Origin: CAYNJG01 sp965216885
Lineage (GTDB): Bacteria > Planctomycetota > Planctomycetia > Pirellulales > Pirellulaceae
NCBI GenBank assembly: GCA_965216885.1
Contig: OZ244209.1
Span: forward strand, 558,001 to 622,000
DNA: 64,000 nucleotides
Reading direction: 5' to 3'
The notes beneath the pieces were generated by a model. The model made no database searches and was not told the DNA's origin. It worked only from the letters and a program-made list of their open reading frames with translations. The position numbers and the translations under genes are program-made. Positions 24,076-31,574 of this stretch are shown here, piece after piece (position 1 is the stretch's first letter; the number at the start of each line of letters is the position of its first letter).

Positions 24076-24915
24076 ATGAGTTGGCAAGGCAAAATCGCAA
24101 TCGTCACCGGTGGTGGGTCCGGGATCGGTCGAGCGATTTGCACGGAACTGGCTGGCCACGGAGCAACCGTCGTTGTGGCGGATATCAATCGAGAGGCTGC
24201 CGAAGTGGTCGCGGCAGAACTCGCCTCCAAGGCGGGAACGGCTCACGCAGAGGCCGTCGATGTCGTGGATTCGGAAGCCGTCGCGGCACTGATCGATGCG
24301 ACGATTAAGAGGCACGGCCGCGTGGACTACATGTTCAACAACGCGGGTGTTGCGTTGATTGGCGAAGCGCGAGATATGTCGCTGGCGCAATGGCGGCACA
24401 TTATTGACGTCAATCTGAACGGCGTGCTGCACGGCACGACGGCCGCCTACGCCCGCATGATCGAGCAGGGTAGTGGGCATATCGTGAACATGGCTTCGAT
24501 GGCCGGACTGGCGCCGATGTCCGCGGGAACGGCTTACAGTATGACCAAGCACGCGGTTGTCGGGCTTTCGATTTCACTTCGCGCCGAGGCCGCCGATCTG
24601 GGTGTGAAGGTGAGTGTCGTGTGTCCCGGATTCATTGACACGCCGCTGAAGAAGGCGTCCGTCTTTCTGGGCGTTGACCGGGAAGGGCTTATCTCCAACT
24701 TTCCGTTGAAGTTCCACGACGTCGATCAATGCGCACGCGCAACACTAAATGGAGTTCGCCGCAACAAGGCAATCATCACCGTAACGCCGTTCGCCAGGGT
24801 CGCCTGGCTGTTGTTCCGGTTGTCTCCGTCGCTGATGATTGGCAGTGGGAAATTCGCCATGCGTCGATTGCGTGACCGTTACGGCGATCGCAGCACATTA
24901 TCGGAAGACGAGTGA
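24076..24915 (+). CDS. Short-chain dehydrogenase/reductase (SDR)
   Basis: A 279-residue classical SDR. The NAD(P)-binding GGGSGIG (residues 12-18), acidic VVVADINRE after beta-2, NNAG (about 90) and the catalytic Ser/Tyr/Lys set (NMASMAGL; AYSMTKHAV) are all present. Asp at the end of beta-2 favours NAD(H). The C-terminal extension (PFARVAWLLFRLSPSLMIG) is hydrophobic. Its 3' end overlaps the convergent flavin monooxygenase gene by 18 bases. The substrate is unknown; SDRs beside EthA-like monooxygenases often act on ketones or alcohols in the same route, which here is only an inference. Confidence 0.92.
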   Translation: MSWQGKIAIVTGGGSGIGRAICTELAGHGATVVVADINREAAEVVAAELASKAGTAHAEAVDVVDSEAVAALIDATIKRHGRVDYMFNNAGVALIGEARDMSLAQWRHIIDVNLNGVLHGTTAAYARMIEQGSGHIVNMASMAGLAPMSAGTAYSMTKHAVVGLSISLRAEAADLGVKVSVVCPGFIDTPLKKASVFLGVDREGLISNFPLKFHDVDQCARATLNGVRRNKAIITVTPFARVAWLLFRLSPSLMIGSGKFAMRRLRDRYGDRSTLSEDE

Positions 24916-26355
24916 TCCATCCTCCAGCGGCGCGCGGAACATGTGTTTTTCGCGTTGGTAGTCTTGCGAGTTGAGCCACGGTTCGCGGTCGCCCTGCCTG
25001 GGCATGAGGTCGACAGCCCGGTTGATATAGTTGGGCGTGAAGCCTTCGATGAACGGCCGGGTTTCCATTTCCTCCAGGGATTCAGGCACTCGCGGCGTAC
25101 ATTGTCGTACCTGTTGCTGATCCATATACCGAATAAGTCGACAGGTGAAATCGGCAATCAGGTCAGCTCGTAATGTCCAACTTGCATTCACATAACCAAA
25201 TGTCGTTACAAGGTTGGGGACATCTGAATTCATCATGCCCTTATAGGTAATGGTGTCTGCCGGTTGAACCGCTCGGCCGTCAACTTCAACGGAGACGCCG
25301 CCCCAGATCTCCATCTTCAGGCCGGTGGCCGTGACGACAACGTCGGCCTTCAGTTCCTCGCCGGATGTGAGTCGGATGCCGTGCTCGGTGAAGTGGTCGA
25401 TGGAATCGGTGACGATCGAAACCGTGCCGGCACGCATCGCAGCAAACAGGTCACCGTTTCGAACAAGGCATAACCTTTGGTCCCATGGGTTATAGTCGGG
25501 CGAGAAGTGTTTTTCGATGTCATAGTCCGGCCCCAGTTCCTTGCGGATGCCACCCAGCAGGAACCGTTTGACGCGATCCGGACTGCTACGACTGCGTTGG
25601 TATAGGAGTCCGCTCATTTTCTGGTTCCACCACCGGCTGATGGCGAAGGCGATGGAGGCAGGAACCCGGTTTCGCATGAACTGCCACAGACGCGATGCTT
25701 CGGGACGCGACATCATGTAGGTTGGCGTTCGTTGCAGCATCACCACATGGCTTGCCTCTTCGGCGAGTACTGGCACCATCGATACTGCCGTCGCGCCGGA
25801 ACCAATTACAACGACCCGCTTGCCGGCGTATTCGAGATCGGCTGGCCAGTGTTGCGGGTGAACGATGTGCCCTTTGAAGGTGTCACTGCCCGCGAATTTC
25901 GGCGTGTAGCCCTCGTCATAGCGATAGTACCCCGGACACATGAGTAGCATGTTGCACGTCAGCTGTACGGTTTCACCAGTCCCACGATGGGCGCAGTGGA
26001 TTGTCCAGGCGGTTTTTTCTGACGACCATGTGACTTTCACGACCGAGTGGCCGAAGCGGATGTGACCGGTGATATCGTGGTCGGCTGCTACTTCCCGAAT
26101 GTAGTCCAGGATCTCCGAGCCGTCGGCGATTTCCCGTTCGCCCCGCCACGCCTTGAAGTTGTAGCTGAGCGTATGCATGTCACTATCGGCGCGAACGCCG
26201 GGATAGCGAAACAGGTCCCAAGTGCCGCCGATGGATTCGCGGCTCTCAAGGATGACGTAGCGTTTGTTCGCACATTTTCGTTGCAGGTGGCAGGCCATTC
26301 CGATGCCGGATAGTCCCGCGCCAACAATTACCGCGTCAAAATGTTCTGGCTTCAT
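24898..26355 (-). CDS. FAD-dependent monooxygenase, Baeyer-Villiger / EthA-like
   Basis: A 485-residue flavoprotein. ATG 26355 is used because MKPEHFDAVIVGAGLSGIG begins the FAD-binding fold immediately. The Baeyer-Villiger fingerprint FxGxxxHxxxW is present (FKGHIVHPQHW), followed by the NADPH site VVVIGSGATAV and the C-terminal VTATGL. Layout and residues resemble EthA-type enzymes that convert ketones to esters or oxidise thioamides. The convergent SDR could supply or use the ketone. No membrane segments are visible. Confidence 0.9.
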   Translation of the reverse strand: MKPEHFDAVIVGAGLSGIGMACHLQRKCANKRYVILESRESIGGTWDLFRYPGVRADSDMHTLSYNFKAWRGEREIADGSEILDYIREVAADHDITGHIRFGHSVVKVTWSSEKTAWTIHCAHRGTGETVQLTCNMLLMCPGYYRYDEGYTPKFAGSDTFKGHIVHPQHWPADLEYAGKRVVVIGSGATAVSMVPVLAEEASHVVMLQRTPTYMMSRPEASRLWQFMRNRVPASIAFAISRWWNQKMSGLLYQRSRSSPDRVKRFLLGGIRKELGPDYDIEKHFSPDYNPWDQRLCLVRNGDLFAAMRAGTVSIVTDSIDHFTEHGIRLTSGEELKADVVVTATGLKMEIWGGVSVEVDGRAVQPADTITYKGMMNSDVPNLVTTFGYVNASWTLRADLIADFTCRLIRYMDQQQVRQCTPRVPESLEEMETRPFIEGFTPNYINRAVDLMPRQGDREPWLNSQDYQREKHMFRAPLEDGSLVFR

Positions 26356-26478
26356 CTCGCCCCTGTCGAATTGCCGCACTCAGGCTGACCTTGCTGACCG
26401 AACAGCAGCCACGAATCTAGTCACTGCTGGAGTTCTGGTCGAGGTATGGGTGGCGAGTTTGCCGGACGACGCGGCCGG

Positions 26479-27054
26479 CTATGTCGCACGGCGTTCGGAA
26501 AGAAAGCAGCGGTGTTTGGCGAGTGGACTTTCGTCGGCGACGTGCGTTTGGGCCAGACGCAGTTGCCTGGCGATCGCGAGGCCTCGAGGATTGGTTTCGT
26601 GCAGCGGCAGCAGGAGTTTATCGATGGACCACGACTGATGTATCCACTCGATTGTGTCGGCAACCAGTGACGCTTCGATATCGATCGCCTCATCAACTAC
26701 CCAGTAGGCGAGTTGCGCTCCTTCGATGTCGTCGCACGGTTCGAGGTAGATGCAGCCAAGGCAACGGTTCGCTTCCACATTGAGCACGGTGTAGGCGAAC
26801 GCTTCACGGCGAACGAACTCGTCATGGTGCCGACGAAGGTCTGCGCGATTTAGTTCGAGCGTAAAGTCCGGCGGTGGCCAGTCGCCCCAACGCAGTTCTT
26901 CGCGAAGTCGCGTTCGACACGACATCAATGCTTCGAAGTCCAGTTCGGCGTGCCGATGGTGCAACGGTTCGGTCTGGTAACGCTTTGTCGCCAGTGGATC
27001 CGGAAGCGAAATATCCGGTAACCACGGCCTGGATCGCTTGGGAGCTTGAGTCAT
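26479..27054 (-). CDS. GNAT-family N-acetyltransferase
   Basis: A 191-residue protein with a RimJ/RimL-like GNAT core: TVLNVEANRCLGCIYLEPCD for the beta-4 strand, AYWVVDE, and HETNPRGLAIARQLRL matching the N-x-x-G-x-x-x-x-x-x-L-G-F region, though the usual acetyl-CoA R/Q-x-x-G-x-G/A motif is weak. The N-terminus (residues 1-60) is basic and Pro-rich. It starts 39 bases after the regulator at 27094-27501 on the same strand and is probably cotranscribed with it. The substrate is unknown. Confidence 0.72.
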   Translation of the reverse strand: MTQAPKRSRPWLPDISLPDPLATKRYQTEPLHHRHAELDFEALMSCRTRLREELRWGDWPPPDFTLELNRADLRRHHDEFVRREAFAYTVLNVEANRCLGCIYLEPCDDIEGAQLAYWVVDEAIDIEASLVADTIEWIHQSWSIDKLLLPLHETNPRGLAIARQLRLAQTHVADESPLAKHRCFLSERRAT

Positions 27055-27093
27055 CGTATCGGATGCCGCGCAGGAACGGTTGCGTCACTCTAT

Positions 27094-27501
27094 TCAGGAA
27101 CGTTTCTTGAGCTGCTTTCGAAAACACTCCAACGTCGCTTCACTGACGTGATGTTCGATGCCCTCGGCATCCGTGGCAGCGACGTCTTCTGGAACGCCCA
27201 GGGATAGCAGGAATGCCAGCACCACTTCGTGACGCTCCTTCGATAATTGCGCCACCTTTTTTCCTTTGCTGGTCAAGCTCACGGGGCCATAGGGCTCGGA
27301 CCGGACCAGCCCGGCGTCCTTGAGTCGGTTGATCGTCTGGGTGACGGTGGCATGACTCACAGAAAAATGGTTCGCAAGCTCCGCACCCCGGCATTGCCCG
27401 TTTTGTTGCTCGAATTCCGCAATCGCTTCCAGATAATCTTCTGTTATTTCTGACCGGTGGTCCGAGCGTATTCGTTCGAAATCGTTCGCTTGTCTACTCA
27501 T
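27094..27501 (-). CDS. mntR: MntR/DtxR-family metal-dependent repressor
   Basis: A 135-residue repressor. ATG 27501 (MSRQANDFERIRSDHRSEIT) is preferred to the slightly longer frame. The N-terminal winged helix is clear (LANHFSVSHATVTQTINRLK) and the metal ligands expected for MntR are visible: Asp and Glu in EDYLEAI, His in KERHEVV, and Glu/His in DAEGIEHH. There is no C-terminal SH3-like domain, which matches MntR instead of DtxR/IdeR. It should bind DNA when Mn2+ or Fe2+ is plentiful. Two palindromic boxes sit in the divergent gap next to it, suggesting autoregulation and control of the DUF1559 gene. Confidence 0.9.
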   Translation of the reverse strand: MSRQANDFERIRSDHRSEITEDYLEAIAEFEQQNGQCRGAELANHFSVSHATVTQTINRLKDAGLVRSEPYGPVSLTSKGKKVAQLSKERHEVVLAFLLSLGVPEDVAATDAEGIEHHVSEATLECFRKQLKKRS

Positions 27502-27518
27502 TCTCTCAGTGTACCGTC

Positions 27519-27547
27519 TTGACAAAGGTTTAGGCCAGCCTAAGAAT
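27519..27547 (+). promoter_or_regulatory. Candidate sigma70-type promoter for the DUF1559 gene
   Basis: A perfect TTGACA (27519-27524) is followed after 17 bases by AAGAAT (27542-27547), a weak -10. The first palindromic box (27529-27544) lies within the spacer and -10, the classical position for a repressor. Transcription would start near 27554. Confidence 0.5.
27529..27544. promoter_or_regulatory. DtxR/MntR-type operator, site 1
   Basis: The inverted repeat TTAGGC-CA-GCCTAA (27530-27543, 6+2+6, perfect) has the TTAGG...CCTAA form of DtxR/MntR/SirR-family boxes. It overlaps the candidate promoter of the rightward gene. Confidence 0.72.
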
Positions 27548-27560
27548 AGGTTTCCTGAGA

Positions 27561-27576
27561 TTTAGGTTCACCTAAA
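27561..27576. promoter_or_regulatory. DtxR/MntR-type operator, site 2
   Basis: TTTAGGTTCACCTAAA is a perfect 7+2+7 palindrome, 19 bases upstream of the DUF1559 start codon. Its centre is 32 bases from that of site 1, about three helical turns. A weaker AGG-TTT-CCT sequence lies between the two sites. Confidence 0.78.
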
Positions 27577-27595
27577 TTTGTAGACGGAGATCGAG

Positions 27596-28678
27596 ATGAG
27601 GATTAACGCAAAGAAGGCGTTTACGCTGGTGGAGCTGTTGGTGGTGATCGCGATCATCGCGATGTTGACATCACTGTTGCTCCCCGCGGTGCAGTCGGCT
27701 CGAGAGGCTGCGCGAACGACGCAATGCAGCAACAATCTGAAGCAACTGGGCCTGGCAGCCCAGAACTACGAATCGGCGAACGGGCATCTTCCGGCCGGTT
27801 ACGAGTCGTATCCGACCAGTGATGGTCGCGCTCCCGCGTGGGCGAAGATAGATGCATCAACCTGGGATGCCGGCCCGGGCTGGGGTTGGACATCGCGATT
27901 GTTGCCGTTTATGGAGGAAGGCAACATTGTGGAAGCGTTACACGGACAGAAGGCTCCGATTTGGGATTCGCGGTTCCGCGACGTGATTAGGACGCCAATT
28001 CCGGCGCTTTTGTGCCCCACTGCATCGGGACCGGAAGGACCGATCACCGTCCTGGCAGAGTCCGGACAGCCGCTGATGGTCACGGGCGAGCCACTCTTGT
28101 TGGGGCGGTCGCACTACGTCGCCAGTCACGGCCAGGAGTCCTGTTGGGGAGAATGCGGTGCCAGTCAGTCGGGGATCATCTTCGACAACATTTACACCAG
28201 TGCCACGCGTGTCGTGCAGATTGACGGCGACGCTTCGAAGGTGGCCGACGGCCCGTTCTTTCGGAATTCAAGAGTCAAGTTTCGTCAGATCACCGATGGG
28301 TTATCAAAGACGATTTTCTTTGGCGAGCACTCGGCGTCGTTGAGCGACAAGACGTGGGTGGGCGTTGTGCCCGGGGCCTTTTCGCATCCGCAGTTCAGTT
28401 CCCCAGAAAACGGCCCGGACGCGGCGGCAACGCTGACTCTGGTCCACGCCGGTCCATCGGGCGGCGAGCTGGATATTACCGGCTTGCCCATCATCCATCC
28501 GGTTAACTTCCCGACCTATCACGTCGGACAGATGTACGCCGAACATGTCGCGGGTGGTTATGTCTGCATGGGCGATGGATCGGTTCGATTGATCCCCAAC
28601 GACATCGACCTGATTGCGTTTGCGGAGATGTCCAGTATGAACGAAGGCGAAGTGCAGAGCGACGGCGGAGGTTATTGA
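27596..28678 (+). CDS. DUF1559 pseudopilin-like protein
   Basis: A 360-residue protein with a type IV prepilin-like N-terminus (KKAFTLVELLVVIAIIAML) and the conserved DUF1559 beginning (LLLPAVQSAREAARTTQCSN, LKQLGLAAQNYES). The C-terminal signature MGDGSVRLIPNDID is complete. GGAG precedes the ATG. DUF1559 is greatly expanded in planctomycetes; the proteins are presumed to be processed by a prepilin peptidase and assembled at the surface, but function is unproven. Here the gene is divergent from mntR with two operators in its leader, which points to metal-regulated expression, and it is followed at once by a lipoprotein gene. Confidence 0.93.
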   Translation: MRINAKKAFTLVELLVVIAIIAMLTSLLLPAVQSAREAARTTQCSNNLKQLGLAAQNYESANGHLPAGYESYPTSDGRAPAWAKIDASTWDAGPGWGWTSRLLPFMEEGNIVEALHGQKAPIWDSRFRDVIRTPIPALLCPTASGPEGPITVLAESGQPLMVTGEPLLLGRSHYVASHGQESCWGECGASQSGIIFDNIYTSATRVVQIDGDASKVADGPFFRNSRVKFRQITDGLSKTIFFGEHSASLSDKTWVGVVPGAFSHPQFSSPENGPDAAATLTLVHAGPSGGELDITGLPIIHPVNFPTYHVGQMYAEHVAGGYVCMGDGSVRLIPNDIDLIAFAEMSSMNEGEVQSDGGGY

Positions 28679-28680
28679 CG

Positions 28681-28995
28681 ATGCGTCATCCCAATCGGAA
28701 TGCCCGTTGGCTTGTGCTGTGCCTGACTTTGTTCCTTGCGAGCGGTTGTGGTTATGGCAAAGTGAGTCCGACGACCTACGAGTTGGCCAAGTCGCTCTAC
28801 AATATCAGCAATCGCAAGCTCGCTGACCGGCTGGATATGGTCTCGGAGAAGATCGAGTCGGCGCGAGAGTCCGGTGATGTGTCTGATCGCGAAGCAAAGT
28901 GGTTGCGGGCGATCATCAAACAGGCTGAGAAACAAAACTGGAAGGCCGCGATGAAGTCGGCAAGACGCATCATGGAAGACCAGGTTTCAAGATAG
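28681..28995 (+). CDS. Small lipoprotein
   Basis: A 104-residue protein. ATG 28681 has the GGAGG at the end of the DUF1559 gene as SD; a TTG at 28675 is possible but less likely. A lipobox is visible (LFLASGC-GYG), so Cys22 should be lipidated. The mature part is a short charged helical domain (LAKSLYNISNRKLADRLDMV; EAKWLRAIIKQAEKQNWKAA). Two bases separate it from the DUF1559 stop, so the two are cotranscribed and coupled. Small lipoproteins after DUF1559 genes are common in planctomycetes as far as I recall; their role is unknown. Confidence 0.8.
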   Translation: MRHPNRNARWLVLCLTLFLASGCGYGKVSPTTYELAKSLYNISNRKLADRLDMVSEKIESARESGDVSDREAKWLRAIIKQAEKQNWKAAMKSARRIMEDQVSR

Positions 28996-29050
28996 CGCCT
29001 TTCTCATCAGTTCGAGCAGTGTGGAGCTAATTCGCAGGGAGCACAAAAAG

Positions 29051-29094
29051 GGCACAGGAAAAGTTGGAGCGTTGCTCTGCGCCTCCCCTGTGCC
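29051..29094. terminator. Hairpin between convergent genes, possible terminator
   Basis: GGCACAGG (29051-29058) pairs perfectly with CCTGTGCC (29087-29094), with an inner GGAG/CTCC helix. It lies between the convergent lipoprotein and PQQ-propeller genes. No T tract follows on either side, so termination is only a suggestion. Confidence 0.4.
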
Positions 29095-29148
29095 ATTCGT
29101 CCTTACGTTTCCGAAGCCGCATCGAAACGCGAATAACTTCAGGCAGTT

Positions 29149-30408
29149 TCAGTTCTTGCCGATGCAGTACAGGACTTCGCGTCGGTCCTGACCATTGCGG
29201 ATTCCGACGCGAGCGTAGATGCGACCATCGAGATAGGTTGGTGTTGGGAAGGCATCGCTACCAAGCTGATTGCGAGCCAGTTCGATATAGTCATCCGGTG
29301 TGGCGACAAAGACGAAGAACTGCCCCTTCTCGTTACCGACGTAAATTCGATCGCCCACCAGGATTGGCGACGAGCTGACGGGGCCGGCGAGACGTTTCTT
29401 CCACATCTCTCGACCGGTCTCCAGCTCCCAGCAGAACGCGACCCCCTTGTCCGTCATGGTGTAGACGTAACTGTCGTGAATCAGCATCGACTGTTCGTAG
29501 CTTTTCTGGTTGTTCGTCCACGCGACCTTGCCGCTGCCGTCTGCCAGCACGCAGGTCGTTTCTGACTGTGGATATCCGCCGCTGGCGATAACATAGTTCC
29601 CTTCGCCGGTGACGGTGCCCGCCGTATGTTTGGCGGCACCGGTCGCGGACCACAGCGGTTTGCCCGTTGCGGGATCGTAGGAACTGATTTGCCGTCCGCC
29701 GCTGATCACAAGCTGCTTTCGCCCAGCCACTTCGAGGATGGAGGGCGATGAGTAGCTGGAGTTTTTGGGACGCTGGGTACGCCAGATTTCCTTGCCTGTT
29801 TCGCGGTTGAGCCCAACGAGTGCGTTTTCGGCTTCGGACTCCGCGGTCGCAATCACGAGGCTCCCGGAAAGAACGGGTGAAGCTGCGTATCCAAAGGGGT
29901 ATTTGGGTTGGAAGGTAGAAAGGCGTTTCTTCCAGATTGCATCGCCGGCGATGCTGTGACAGTGGATCCAGATATCCTTGTTGGAATAGAGCGTCACGAA
30001 CAGACGCTCTCCGTCGCAGGCGACGGTCGAACTGGCGTGCGTATTCTTGTTATGGATCTCCGGAAGCTCGTCGTTGGTGATCAATAATTCCTTCCAGAGA
30101 ATACTTCCTGAACTTCGGTCGATTGCGAGCAGGAGTTGCTGGCGCGCCGATTCATCCGCAGTTGCCAGGTAGATGCGATTGCCAACAATCGTGGGCGATC
30201 CATGTCCGCGGCCAGGAAGGCTCGCTTTCCAGATGACATTTGTATCGTCGCCAAATTGGACAGGCGGTAGCTCGCCATTCGCCGACGCCGCGTGAATGGC
30301 GTGGCCATTGCCCTGACTGCCACGCCATTGTCGCCAGTCCGCGGAATTCGCGGCAGAGCTGCACAGTTGAAGAAGAACAAGAGCCGCGACCAGAGATCGA
30401 TATTTCAT
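29149..30408 (-). CDS. PQQ-binding-like beta-propeller protein (secreted)
   Basis: A 419-residue protein from ATG 30408 with a signal peptide (MKYRSLVAALVLLQLCSSAANS). The mature protein begins ADWRQWRGSQGNG, the standard opening of planctomycete PQQ-like repeat proteins, and contains repeated propeller blades with the W-type motifs VGNRIYLATADESAR, GLNRETGKEIWRTQRP, SYDPATGKPLWSATGA and LVGDRIYVGNEKG. The fold resembles BamB and quinoprotein dehydrogenases, but dehydrogenase catalytic residues are not evident, so a binding or scaffold role is more likely. It ends CIGKN. It is convergent with the lipoprotein gene. Confidence 0.88.
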   Translation of the reverse strand: MKYRSLVAALVLLQLCSSAANSADWRQWRGSQGNGHAIHAASANGELPPVQFGDDTNVIWKASLPGRGHGSPTIVGNRIYLATADESARQQLLLAIDRSSGSILWKELLITNDELPEIHNKNTHASSTVACDGERLFVTLYSNKDIWIHCHSIAGDAIWKKRLSTFQPKYPFGYAASPVLSGSLVIATAESEAENALVGLNRETGKEIWRTQRPKNSSYSSPSILEVAGRKQLVISGGRQISSYDPATGKPLWSATGAAKHTAGTVTGEGNYVIASGGYPQSETTCVLADGSGKVAWTNNQKSYEQSMLIHDSYVYTMTDKGVAFCWELETGREMWKKRLAGPVSSSPILVGDRIYVGNEKGQFFVFVATPDDYIELARNQLGSDAFPTPTYLDGRIYARVGIRNGQDRREVLYCIGKN

Positions 30409-30542
30409 TGGACCAGGTTCGATTGAAGAACACCCTTGAGGATTGACTGGAAGGATGTCCGATCTTACCGTCCCGCTGCCAACTTCCAAAGTGCTGGCAG
30501 GTCCGGCGAGGTGCGGCAGTTAACCTTTCCTGCTGCTGGCAC

Positions 30543-30578
30543 GGCAAGGCGGCCTCTGGCAAGGCGGCCTCTGGCAAG
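30543..30578. repeat. Minisatellite, 15-bp unit, 2.4 copies
   Basis: GGCAAGGCGGCCTCT occurs twice in tandem (30543-30557, 30558-30572) and is followed by GGCAAG. It lies in the ~250-base gap between the PQQ-propeller start and the PilZ gene stop, where I see no gene. Confidence 0.88.
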
Positions 30579-30656
30579 AGGTGGTCGCAGTGAGGCGGTC
30601 AAGAACGTGCATTGGCGGGGCGGGAGGCACAGCGATCGGGTGTCTGCACGTCGCCC

Positions 30657-31262
30657 CTACACGATCACATCAATGCACTGGTTGATGAGTTTCGTCAGCG
30701 CCGTTTCGACGCGTCCCTTAATATCAGGTAGTTCGTTGCCAATGGCGTGACGGAGCACTTCCTGGAATTCTTCAATTGGCTCAATCAACGCATGCACATA
30801 GCACGCCGCGGATTCTTTTCCCAAGCGGTTGGCACTGACCAGCAGTTGCTGCCATTCCTCGGCTTCGAAGAATTTCCACATGATGGAAATACCACCTGGT
30901 AGCACTCGCACGAGTGATCGGAGGTGATCTGGAACGTCGTTCGCCGTGAGCAAGACGCGCAGATTTCGCGAAAGTGCCTGGGCTTTCCATTCCAGTCCAA
31001 CTCTTGCGCCTTCGGATTGCGGGGTCATATTTCTGACGTAGGCAATAGCTCGAATTCCCCCTTGTTCGGGGGCCAATGTGCAATCGACTTCCGTACCCAC
31101 GGCAATTGCAACCGGAGAGAGGACACCAAGTCCACCGAAAGATTCGTCGAGCACAACGGCAGTAACCGCGCCATTCCCAAGTCCATTGATCGTAATCTGC
31201 GACGGCTTGGCGGGAACGCGGCCCATTTGTCGTTTGTTGTCTAGTTCAGCTTCAATACTCAT
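30657..31262 (-). CDS. PilZ-domain protein
   Basis: A 201-residue protein. ATG 31262 (MSIEAELDNKRQMGRVPAKP) is chosen; ATG 31280 is possible. PilZ signatures are present: RxxxR as RQMGR and DxSxxG as DESFGG, followed by strands such as GTEVDCTLAP and GARVGLEW. This fits a cyclic-di-GMP binding domain in residues ~10-110. The C-terminal half is helical and unrecognised (FFEAEEWQQLLVSANRL; EFQEVLRHAIGNEL). It is divergent from the secretin gene with ~312 bases between, so the two may share regulation. Confidence 0.78.
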   Translation of the reverse strand: MSIEAELDNKRQMGRVPAKPSQITINGLGNGAVTAVVLDESFGGLGVLSPVAIAVGTEVDCTLAPEQGGIRAIAYVRNMTPQSEGARVGLEWKAQALSRNLRVLLTANDVPDHLRSLVRVLPGGISIMWKFFEAEEWQQLLVSANRLGKESAACYVHALIEPIEEFQEVLRHAIGNELPDIKGRVETALTKLINQCIDVIV

Positions 31263-31574
31263 GTGGGATCTCGACTCCATCAAGGGGGACTCTAAAACCC
31301 TACGCTCTGGCCTTGCGTACAGTGCCATTTCTGATGCCGGTAGGGGCGAACGGACGCCACCAACTTCCAGTCGTCCCGAAGGCACTGACGATGCATGCTG
31401 TCGGTGCTGCCGTCACTGCCTTTGGGGCGTTGGACGGTGGCTTTTTGGGTGATTTGCTGCCGCATCCGCAAGTTTCCTGATTGTACTAATGATTCAGGTG
31501 GCGGAACCCTGATCTATAGAGGGGGTGCATTGCACAACCCGCACAATCGTCATTTATCCATGGGGGGCTCCTGG
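31263..31574. other. Divergent intergenic region between PilZ and secretin genes
   Basis: About 312 bases with no recognisable gene, repeat or operator. It must hold the promoters of both genes; I could not place -35/-10 boxes reliably. Confidence 0.35.
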
